This document shows positions 43,901 to 55,900 of a stretch of DNA of 64,000 nucleotides, in pieces. The DNA comes from Nematopogon swammerdamellus (taxonomy: Eukaryota; Arthropoda; Insecta; Lepidoptera; Adelidae). The stretch is taken from NCBI GenBank assembly GCA_946902875.1, contig OX336340.1, forward strand, positions 15,453,566 to 15,517,565. The letters run 5' to 3'. The position numbers were made by a program, and so were the translations under genes. The notes beneath the pieces were generated by a model. It was not told the origin of the DNA. It saw only the letters and a program-made list of their open reading frames with translations, and did no database searches. Each line of letters starts with the position of its first letter. Positions within the stretch are counted from its first letter, which is position 1.

Positions 43901-46900
43901 GCACAAAAAATTCAATTTATGAGATGATCTTTGGAGATGATCAAACTGGAATAAGGTGTTTTATGACCATAACACCTTCACCACTTGAATAACTCCTATT
44001 TCCGTCGTGATTTCGGATTTTCTGTCAGTGCCACTTGATTACTCGGCATATAACACCTTCATCTAAGGTAAAAAATGCATTTCTAAAAAAATTTTACATA
44101 GTACCTTCGTCCACTCACGTCTTCGAATGTATTACGAATTTATTTATTTATGTTTGCTCTTGGTGAGAGATCCATTCTCCGTTGTTTGGCCATTCTTGGT
44201 CTTAGAGAAGTAAGTTTTAGATCGGATGACTTGAGAAGATTATGCAAGTAACGACTACAGCTTATATAAATAAATTCTAAATCGGGCGGGTAAGTGATAC
44301 CAAAAGCTCGATTGCTCTTGGTGAGACTTCCATTCTCCGTTGTTTGGCCATTCTTGGCCTTAGAGAAATAAGTTTTGGATCGGATGACATGAGACGATTA
44401 TGCAAGATATCTTCATTTGTCGCTGTCCTACTTACTTTTCTGGAATGGTTCCCTCTATATTTACGGAAATCCTTATTTCTAACCTCCGATGCTTCTTCCG
44501 ACAGTTTCTCGATTGGTAAAGTTCTAAATGTTCTATTATATCCGTTTCATGCACAAGCAACTTATGTACGCTGGAGGGCATGTAGTACCACGGATATAAC
44601 TGGATATGCAAAGTTGCTGTATGTTCTGAAATTTCCAGAATTTTGGAAGATCCACTCGCTCTCTTGAAGCCACTGTCTGCAAAATAACGTGGAACCTTTC
44701 GATTAAGGCTTCATCGTGTGGGTTGTCTTGCAGTGCACTCACACATTTAACGCACACACTGCACTAATGAGTCTCTCTCACTCACCGCGCACAGATAAAT
44801 TAGAATAAGTATGTATATATATCTATAGGTTTAAAAAATTTAAATATAAGATCAAAGTTAAGTACCCAAATGTAATCACCAGTGGTTTGACCAAACAATG
44901 TCGCCTATGAAACAGTTTTAGTGCCAGTTTAGGCGACAGTGTTCATCAAATAGCTCGAACTAGCGGGTACAGTGTAGATACATCTGAGTATAGGTACTAT
45001 TTGTCATGCGTCATGCATTCTATGTAAAAACATCTTTAATATATGTAACTTTCTCTGATTAATAAACACTTTTATAATTTTTTTATTAGATTTTGATGTA
45101 TTTTTACGATAAACTAATGTTTTAAAATTAAGAACTTTATCTATTTGTTAGTACTTTTATATAAAACAATTATTTACATTAAATCTATTAATGCCCTATG
45201 ATTCTAGAAATTAAAAAAATATATTTTTACTTACATTTTTAATTGATTTTTAGGATCCACATAACTCGCGAACGGGCAACATTGGGCGCGCGCTGATAGT
45301 GTAGGATTATATTCAATAAACCACAGAACAATGCTTAAATAGTTTTAAAGCAAGACCTGTCAAGACTTGGCCGAAACGGAGCGTTTTATGTCTAATTCCA
45401 TACATCAAAATTTAAAAATATTTTTTTCCTGGCAAACTATCAGTTTTAGACGAAAATGTTTAATGACAACTATTCATCAGAATGACGAGACCTATCGATG
45501 GGTATTGTTAAAAAATGAAATTTGTAAAAAAAATCCCTATGTCCCTTATATAGCAGTCTCGACCCACTGTGCGCCGCCGCCGCCGGCCAAGTAGCAGGTT
45601 TGTCTTGTTTCTGATGACGATACGAAAACCTACTGGAATAATAAATAAAAAGTGTGCATTTACGAAGACCTAATGATAACATGTAATTAAGTCGTCTCAA
45701 CCGACGGGTATTATAATTATTAAGTTTAGTTTTCTGCGCATTTTTTTTTTGTATTAGTGTAAATTCAAGTTGTCCGTGTTTATATAATGTACAAATTTCT
45801 CATTGCTCCCAAACTTTATTCCAAAAATCATTCAAACAGTTCTTAACTGTTTTCTTAGTTCAGGCCGTTGCTGTAGTATGTTAAAATTTTTTAAATCTTT
45901 TGAAGAATTCTTCTAATCAAAATTGTATTTATGACTAGCTGAGCCCGCGGCTCCGCTCGCCTGCTCTTCTTTTTTTTTACACTGCCAGTTTGTTCTGAGA
46001 CCGAGAGACTGCGTTCACTTCCGTTCGACCCACTGCTCAGCTCATACGAATAAGGGCCTGAAGTGGGAGGGCTGTGTCATTGTTGCCAACAGTGAGGTAT
46101 GCCGGAACTGTTTCGGGGGCAGACCCCACTCTCAGCCCAGCACAGGATCAGAGTAAATTTTGCTGCCCAATACCTAAACACAGCGGTAGGGGTAGGTAGG
46201 TAGGGGCTTAATCGCGCACGCGCACACTCGTCTTGAGTCCAAGAGGTCGGTCGAAACGGCTATGTAAATAGTTTGTGTTTTCCGTCCAGTGCGTTCAGGG
46301 AAGTACTGACGTGGCACCAAGTTCATCCGGTGTTATGGGCTGACATCACGGATGTTGTAGGTGATGTAGCCAACCGTGTCAGTTTCCATCAAAAAAGGGA
46401 ATTGCTATGGAAGCCTCTGTCTCTGTGTGAACAACGATATAAACTCGCGCGAGCGAGACCTCAATCAATGTTAAAATCCATCAAGCCTTTAGGCTACCAC
46501 GTATACATTAGTACATAGACACACACATACATACATACTCATACATCATTGGTAATCGACAATTAGTGGACCACAACACGGCCAAAGGGAATCCCACTAT
46601 CTATTGATACAGAGACACTGACGAATCAGTCATATCTATTACTCGTTTAGACCTTTCCGCTATTCGAAATATTATTTTGTGGCGCCAACGGTATATATAA
46701 AATGATTGCGCCGATGATGAACTAATAACGATCAATGGATGCATAACCATAAATGGTTTTTGCTACGCGCAGTCGGTTTAAAACATTTTTCTGCTTACAC
46801 CTCCCAAACGCGTAACATTTTTACAACTTTTACTAGACAGAGAATTAAAAAATATACCTACCTAGCGATAGAGAACAAACATTATTGTTTGCAACAAACC

Positions 46901-49900
46901 CAAGAACTATAACTAATACGTAACGTTTAACCCATTATAGGCGCGTTAGCATATGTTTTCTAAAATGTATCTTTTTCTGGCTCAATTTTAGGTGGGTAAA
47001 ACGATACTCTTGCAAAATATTGGGGGCGGCATCGTGCCCTCTGGTTCCGGCGTCCCTGCTAACAGTGGAATAATCAAAGGTCTTGCTTATGATTTTAAAT
47101 ACCTACGGTAAATCGTAGACTTTATTTTTTAAACTTTCGACGATTCAACTCATCCGCCGTGGTTTTATAAACATTTAAATTTTATTTATTTATTTATTTA
47201 TTCATTTTTTAAACACACATTTTTTTGTTAGACATATGCCCTGCACTAGAATTATCTGTCTCGCAGAGGCAGTTATTGACAATATAAGGCAGACATTTGT
47301 GCGCTTATCTAGACACCATTAATAATGAAGTTAACACTATAGAAATAAAATAAAATAAAATTATAAAAGGAAAAAAAAAATTACAACAATATCAAAACCT
47401 TAATTAAAATCAAAATAAATATTAAAAATAATTCTTACATGCTTCAGTCGTGCATCAATAAATCTATATTAAAGAATTAAAAGAAAATAATTTTATAAAA
47501 TACAAGCTAAACCTTTTGTGTGTATGTGAAGGAGTGTGGGTTTTTGTGGGTGTGAGTCAGTGAGTGAGTGAGTGAGTGAGTGAGTGAGTGAGTGGGTGAG
47601 TGAGTGAGTGAGTGAGTGAGTGAGTGATAATTTGTTCGTTTAGGCTTTTACCGCTGTTACACATTATCGTAATGTTTTGGGTTACGCGAACGTTTCGTCC
47701 TCCGCTTCGGAGACATCGTCAGGTGACTCGCGGAACTTCGGTCGATGGTGACATAGTTTGTAGCGATGAGAGGGTACTTCGGCCGATGCGGGTAGATTCG
47801 ACATATCTTCAGGAAATGGTCGGTGCACACTGTCTCTATGGCTGCCAAAACTTGATTTTGGTTATGCTTGGAAATTTCAATGGATTCTCGAACCAAACGT
47901 GGTAAATAGTGTTTCTCCACTGCCATCGTTCTAGTTTGGTCGAATCTAGTGATTGGTGCCACTGTCCAGCCAGAGCATGCTCATAGATAGCTAAATCATG
48001 GAACTCGTTATTTTTCATCGCCCTGATGTGTTCCGACTCTTGCCTGCGCACTCCGCTTCGTTTGTCCGATATAGCACCTTTCATGGTATTTTGCATACCC
48101 CCGGAGCCTACAGTGGAATCTGGCCCTTGACAATTCTCAAAATGCCTTGGATTTTTGTAAGAGGTTTGTATAGAAGGTCATTATGCTCAACTTTCTCATC
48201 AACTTATCTATACGGCCCGTGATCCCCCGTACGTAAGGTAAGTAGGCGCAACGACTCCCGACCTCTACCCTCTGCCGCCCTGGTTACTGCATGTTGAACA
48301 GACAGGTAGTCTCGCGGTTTGTAGCCATTCTGTTGCAACGTGTCCATACTTTGTCCTTATGCTGGAGGAACTTGACAAAGTAAGAACAGCGCTGCAAGCA
48401 CACATAAAAAATTACAGACATTCAAACACACATATAAACATTTTAAAAATGATTTTAGTGCCTTCTTCAACTTATCCTTATCTTATTCTTCAACCCCCAA
48501 TAATTTGTTATTATAACTATATAACAAATAATAAAAACCCACCATGTACGTGGAGGTACAGAAACCTCCTCGGTGCGCGAGCTTGCCGCTTTTTTGTCTT
48601 TCGGTTTACGGTTTCCGTGACAGGACAGTAACGACAAGCGACTGTTGTGGGCGGAGATCAAGTGTGCGGAGTTACGCTTACTTGTGGTACGCACAACGTG
48701 TACTCGCAACTTCTACTCGTAATTTATGTTCTGTGAACCTGCACATAAAACTGTTTATCCGTTTTCCGTTCAAACAGATAGACGTTTCCTTATATAGATA
48801 AAATTAAATAGACATAACTGTCATATGCGTAGATTTATGTCCTTCCAGCAAATATCTAAACGCAAGCTCATTTTGATAAGTCCTTAACTTTAATTAGCAT
48901 AGGAAGTTTTAGATGCGCATTTATAGTATGAAGTGAGATCTGACCTCTTAATTACCTCTCAAGTAAGTGCGAGCAGGTGAACATAATTATTTGCTTATTT
49001 TTTTTTATAATAAACACATTTTTACAGTTTTTGCCAGAGTAGTAAAAAACATTTCCCTTGAAAACAATTGCGTATAGTATACCTAGCTATATGTATTTAT
49101 TTATTTATTTACTTGTATAATTGACTTTACTAAAGGTACACCCGTAGACAATTCCTAGAGGCATGAAGTGTTTTACCTTTTGCTATATTTTCATATTATA
49201 TATCTATATCTATATTTATATTTGAGTCCAATAAATATAATATAGTATATTATACTATACTACCATGCTATATCAAATTTATTTTATTTCATAAGAACAT
49301 ACGCATTTTCATACAGAGCAGAATCTGTCTCGTCAAAGTCTTAATTAAGTTTCGATAAGTCTGCCTATACTCTTAGTACAAAAATATTACTTAATTTATT
49401 AAACAAATTATAATGAATTATTGGTAGACTAGCCATTAAAGAATAGAATAGAATAGAATGTACTTTATTGCTTTTCAAAATTGTGCAAAAGGCGGACATA
49501 TTACCTAAGGCAATCTCTGCCAGTCAACCTGACTTAATTATGAACACTAAGGCCCACTTGCACCAACACGAGTTTAGAGTTAAGTAGCGAGTTATGGATT
49601 TAAACGCGGTTCCCACGTCAACGGGTGCTAGCTTAACGAGTTAAACTGGTTTATAGTTAAATTCGTGTTGGTGCAAGTGGGCCTTAGTCCCACTTGCACC
49701 AACACAAATTTAATATATAAACCAGTTTAACTCGCTAAACCAGTTTAAGCTAGCACCCTTTGACTGTGGGAACCGCGTTTAAATCCATAACTCGCTATTT
49801 AACTTTAAACTCGTGTTGGTGCAAGTGGGCCTTATAAAGGTAGCAAACAGAGTAGAAGAATAAAACAAACTTAATACTAACAAAACAATAACATAAAGTA

Positions 49901-52900
49901 AACTAGACGCCGCATGTATATATAGGTACTATATACTATACTAGAACATATTACATAAACATAGGATATATTTATCATACTAAATAAGAATACATAGAAG
50001 CATACGTATATATGTATTATGTACTAACAATAAATACTCGATACACACATTACATAAACTACTTCAAATCTGTAAATAATACAAATAAATCACTTATATT
50101 CCTTTCTAGAGAGATAATTTCTTTCAGACGCTTTTTGAAAGTGGCAAGAGTTACATTATGAACTGGGGTTAATATTTTGATATCAAAAAGAAGAAGCGTT
50201 TATTAAAGAATAGCTGTACCGTATATACAGAGTGATTTCTTTAATCTAAATATATATAAGAAAAGCTGCCAAGTGCATGTCGGGCCACGCGCAGTGTAGG
50301 GTTCCGTAGTTGCCCGTCACAATATGCAGACTTATTTCGTTGTTTCGTACCAACTTACAGCTTTTTAGTACTAAAAGTCTCTGAGCTGAGCCGCGGATAG
50401 ACAGGCGGACAGACGGACAGACGGACGGACATGGCGAAACTATAGGTAAGGGTTTCTTGTTTTGACTATCTAAGTAATTTTCAATTGAATTTCTTTGTTT
50501 ACTTCTCCAAGTACACACAGCTGCCTCATTTCTCACAATTGAGGAACCCTATCAAAATAAATTATTTGATTATTTGTATAATTTTGTAGGGGAAATAAAT
50601 TAATGTTAATTTAAAAAAGTTCTTCAAATGAAATGATGGCTGTCGTCCGTACATTTTATAAGCTGGTCGACTATTACTCGTCAACCTGTACAGCCTACTT
50701 AGCTGTGTTGACTCTAACAAAAATTTGCACTTAAAAGCTTAATAATTCGCAAACGGATCCCTAAATCGATCTTTTCAGAAACCCGCAATATTTTCCAAAG
50801 ACCTATTCAACGACATCCCACACGATGGGGTAGACGTGAAAAAAAAATCATCCCCACTTTACGTGTAGGGGAGGTACCCTAAAAAAAATATTTCAAAATT
50901 TTTATTTTACTACTTTGGCGGCGTTATTAATATGTACAACTTACCAACATACCAACTTACAACTTTCTAGTACTAAGGGTCTCTGAGCTAAGCCGCGGAC
51001 AGACGGACAGACGGACGGACGGACATGGCGAAACTATAAGGGTTCCTTGTTGACTACGGAACCCTAAAAAAAGAACAACCCCGGACCAATGATATGAATG
51101 AGGTCTGTAAATCAGGTTGATAAATAAAAAATCTCAAATACTTAGTACAGGTTCAAACATATAAATCGGCTCCAGCTGCTCTCGAGTAAGCGAGTACACA
51201 TACAGACAGGCAGACGGCAAACGTTGCCTTTTATAATGTGTATTTACTTAACAAACATGAAATAACTATCAAAAGGTGCTTTCGAAAATTCCTAGAACGC
51301 TTGCAGCATTATGACGCCGCTGGATGGCAAATTGTAGTAAATAGTTACTGAAATAACGATATAAACAATTTTGTGCAAGATATGCGAGTGTGTAAGAACG
51401 TACTAAAAATTTTGAAATAATAATGAAAGGAAACCCTTGCGTTGAACTAGGAACATTACAATCTGTTTCTGCAGAAGCTAAGTGCCACGTTAGTGCTTCA
51501 TTTCGGTCTCGCCGGCTACATTGAACTGTAAGGCAGGAGTAGCGATATCGCGGCTGAGGGATGTTAGCCATAGTAAAAAAACTTTTTTTTATTTATTTTT
51601 TATTATTGTAACTGACACGGTTCGATACATCACCTACAACATCCGTGATGTCAGCCCATAACACCGGGTGAACTTGGTGCCACGTCAGTGCTTCCCTTCG
51701 GTCATCAAAGATCACCCCATGCATCGCTTCGAATCCATTTAATGTACAGGACGTTTCAGAACTTGATAAATGTTCATTGAGATCGAGAATTTCCTTTTCC
51801 GCGTTTTCGAAGTGTCAAATAATTTAACATTACAGTTTTGTTATCGTGTAAAGCTTTTATTTAACTATTGTTTAATTTTCACATAAATCAAAAATTATCC
51901 TCATCCATCATGTGGAAAAAGGTTACAGTTCATTAATGAATGATTTTATACCGTGTGCTTAGCCCATCCTCAAATGTTTACATAAATAAAGTACATTGCT
52001 TTACAAAATGGCAGCCCTTATTAATATGCCTGCACAAGTTGCCTGATGACATCCACTGTCCGCCTTCCACCTGCCATGGGTCCTATGTAACTATGAGCGC
52101 GGTTTCGCGAGGGGCAGAAACAGTTAATATCACCTGATATTAACTGTTTCTGCCTTCATTCCACTTGGTGATGGGCACACCCGGTCCTCTATCTTCTAAT
52201 CTAACACGGTTGGCTCCATCACCATCTACACCGCCGAATACATCTGGGTTCCTATCGAAACTAGGTGCCATGTTTTTTTTTTATTGATCGCCACCCCCTG
52301 GTTACACTAAACTGACAGGAAAATATGTATATTATGTATATATTATTTATTGAGCACCAATTTATAAAATTAGGTACAACAGGCGAGCTTAATGCCGCGA
52401 GGCATTCTATTCTAACTAACCTTTGGGATGTGGGAGAAGTACACGCAGGCGAACAAGAATAGTTTGTGGCAATGTGTTAGACTGTAAAGAAATATGTATG
52501 ATAAACTACATATGAATACTACATAAATACTTTAATAAGCATATACAGGGTGTCCCAGAAACCGACGATAATCCTTTAACAGGAGATAGGGCTGCTAATT
52601 ACCTCTCAGAATATCTAATTTTAGGTTTAGTAAAAATGGCTTAGTTTTTGAGATATTGTCATTTTTGTAAAAATCCAAAATTTTCTCCCTCAGCTCATTT
52701 TTTAAAATGCCACAAGTACAAATGTAAGACTTTCTTAAATCTAGTTTTTGTCAAATATTTCTGAAAAGTAAGGCTTTCACACGGTATAATTTATTTTTTC
52801 ATGTTTAATCCTGTTTAGCTGAAAAACGACTTAAGAGCCACATGTTAAAAAAATTTCAGCCTCACCCCTTGAGTTTGGCCCTTCGCGGTAAAAAAAAAAA

Positions 52901-55900
52901 TTACTACACTAAAGTGGCATTATGCAACAAAAATACGCCCATCTAATGTAGTTTTTAAAATGGTACATCACTTACCAATTTGCCCAATAATTTATGAGAT
53001 ATTGTTATTTAACTGCAAAAAGACCTCGGAATTTGATAACTGTTCTCCCAACTACGAATTGGTATAAAATAAATACTTGAAGTAATTGGTCTTTATTAAC
53101 CTGTTAAAGTAGATGTTCAAATAGTTTACAACCTGCACAAATGCTAGCTCGACATCTTCTCACAAATGCCCGGTTGATGCGTCGAGCAAGTACTCGATGC
53201 AAGTGCAGATACGTCCACCTATGCTATGTAAATAGTTTGTGTTTTCCGTCCACTTGACTATAGTCGGCACGACCGAAGGAAAGCACTGACGTGGCACCAA
53301 GTTCACCCGGTGTTATGGGCTGACATCACGGATGTTGTAGGTGATGTAGCCAACCATGTCAGTTTACATAAAAAAAACCGAGCTACTGCCGTAATTCTTT
53401 CTTTGAGATCTATGAAGTTTTCCACCGGTTTCCCGTAAACTTTTTCTTTTTAATAGCCTCAATAATAAAAGTCCGGTGACCTAGACGTCCGATCCATCTG
53501 TGGGGATATGCTTGGTCTAAAAAATTACGCACTTCTCTAGCGTAATGGGCCAGCCCATTACGCTAGAGAAGTGCGTAATTTTTGCGCAGCCATCATTTTG
53601 CAACCACCTCCGTATGGCCAATGGTACATCTTCTAAAAGGCTCTGAAGCTCCTATTGCAGAAACTCAAGATAATTCGCCCGTTTAAAGTTTCTACAATTC
53701 AACGAACGTCTTGTGGCCTCCTAGCCACTTGCATCCCCACAGATAGACCGGACGTCTAGATCACCGGATTTAAAGCCGTTAGATTTTTATTATTTGGGCT
53801 TGGTACCTATTTAAAGAAAAAGTTTACTGGAAACGGTGGAAAACTTGATAGAGCTCAAAGAAGGAATTACGGCAGTAGCTCAGTTTTTGTTTTAATGTAA
53901 ACTGACATGGTTGGCTACATCACCTACAACATCCGTGATGTCAGCCCATAACACCGGGTGAACTTGGTGCCACGTCAGTGCTTCCCTTCGGTCGTGCCGA
54001 CTATAGTCAAGTGGACGGAAAACACAAACTATTTACATAGCATAGGTGGACGTATCTGCACTTGCATCGAGTACTTGCTCGACGCATCAACCGGGCATTT
54101 GTGAGAAGATGTCGAGCTAGCATTTGTGCAGGTGGTAAACAATTTGAACATCTACTTTAAAGACCAATTTACTTCAAGTGTTTATTTTATTCCAATTCGT
54201 ACTTGGTAGAACAGATATCAAATTCCGAGGTCCTATTTCAGTTAAATAACAATATCTCATAAATTGTTGCGCAAATCGGTAAGTCATGTACCATTTTAAA
54301 AACTACATTAGATGAGCGTATTTTTGTTGCATAATGCCACTTTAGTGTAGTAATTTTTTTTTTACCGCGAAGGGCCAAACTCAAGGGATGAGCCTGAAAA
54401 AATTTTAACATGTGGCTCTTAAGTCGTTTTTCAGCTAAACAGGATTAAACATGAAAAAATAAATTATACCGTGTGAAAGCCTTACTTTTCAGGAATATTT
54501 GACGAAAACTAGATTTAAGAAAATCTTACATTTGTACTTGTGGCATTTAAAAAAATGAGCTGAGGGAGAAAATTTTGGATTTTTACAAAAATGACAATAT
54601 CTCAAAAACTAAGCCATTTTTACTAAACCTAAAATTAGATATTCTGAGAGGTAATTAGCAGCCCTATCTCCTGTTAAAGGATTATCATCGGTTTCTGGGA
54701 CACCCTGTATAATGTATATAATAAACTTACATATTATGCACATTAATCGGTGGTACCGTTGTGCAACATAATCAACTGAATGACAGGACAGGAGAGTAAG
54801 AGAAGGGGAGCAAACATATGTATGTAATATAAAATTGCATTTACTTCGAACGAAATACATACGAACAATTGTTTTATTGTTTTTATGTTCCGCACCTCAA
54901 AGAGGTGAAAACGAAGCCTAATGGTGTGACTAGCGGCTAATCGCATCAAGTTGAAATTTGGTAGAAATTAGAGAATGTTAGATTTCAAGACATTTAAACA
55001 ACAATTTTTTTTTATGGAAACTGACACCGTTGGCTACATCACCTACAGCATCCATGATGTCAGCAGTGAACTTGGTGCCACGTCAGTGCTTCCCTTCGGT
55101 CGTGCCGGCTAAACTGAAATGGACGGAAAACACAAACTATTTACATAGCCGTTTCGACCGACCTTTCATTCAGTGCGGTGGTACCAACCCGGACGGGTTA
55201 AACCCTACCACGTAGTAATATAAGAAGATAGTCATATCCCTTAGTCGCCTTTTACAACATACATGGGGAGAGATGCAGTGGGGCTATTCTTTTAAAGTAC
55301 CGGCCCCACATGGTACAAATATTAATTAAATTATTTCCACAGCTTTCGGAATGCGGCTGGTGGTATTTCTTCGCCAAGGTCACGGAGCTTCTGGACACAG
55401 TGTTCTTCGTCTTGCGAAAGAAGCAGAGACAGGTAAATCTATCCCTCCATTGTTATCTATGTAAACTTCAAACTATTGATTGACCATGCAAGAATCTTTC
55501 ATACTGCCGATTGAAATTTTCAAGTTGTTTGCTTTCCTTCTAACTAAAGTCGTACATGCATACATAGCCATAGGCATATTTTTCTTAACAGACTAAATTA
55601 AAGCACAGACAATAAATCGAACCATTGTCTAGTCTAGCGTAATCAGATCGCTAGGCAGGTAGGACGCCTCCTAGTAACGAAATATTATGCTATTTTCGTT
55701 TTTAACCGACTTCCAAAAAAGGAGGAGGTTCTCAATTCGTCTGTATGTTTTTTTTTATTTTTTTTTTTTTTATTTTTTTGTATGTTTGTTACGCGATTTC
55801 TCCGTCAATTGAGGGCCGATTTAGAAAATTCTTTTTTTGTTAGTTAGGTCATACTTCCGAGGTGGTCCCATTTCAATTTTATCGAAATTGGTTGAGTGGT

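Larger units (their letters stand above)
42374..45571. mobile_element. Long inverted repeat (3.2 kb) containing transposon-like ORF remnants in both arms
   Basis: The left arm 42374-43680 begins CACAGTGGGTCGACACTGC. The right arm 44281-45571 is its reverse complement over about 1.3 kb, with scattered differences. A TATATAAGGG box sits just inside each end. GC-rich GCCGCCG flanks border both ends. The spacer (43681-44280) contains a third partial copy of the arm (about 44154-44249). Each arm holds the same ORF remnant (see 43188-43681 and 44330-44757). It lies in intron 3 of gene B. It may be two copies of one DNA transposon joined head to head, or one foldback element. Confidence 0.88.
52544..54709. 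mobile_element. 2.17-kb near-perfect palindrome with transposon termini
   Basis: The left end TACAGGGTGTCCCAGAAACC matches the right end GGTTTCTGGGACACCCTGTA. The arms (52544-53550 and 53553-54709) meet at GGGC-CA-GCCC, where 26 bases or more pair exactly. The right arm keeps about 150 bases near the centre that the left lacks. Near 53735-53835 the right arm reads, with frameshifts, RPDV, SPDLKPLDFY, LGLVPI and KEKVYWK. This is the C-terminal [S]PDLxPLDFxxxGxxKxKVY region of a DDE transposase. A SINE fragment lies in each arm at mirrored positions. TA flanks suggest a Tc1/mariner-type element. Confidence 0.9.

Noticed and set aside
42374..45571. Assembly artefact (falsely joined reverse-complement copies)
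   Set aside because: The arms differ by substitutions and by different frameshifts, and the spacer has its own partial copy, so two real copies are more likely. Long reads are still needed to be sure.
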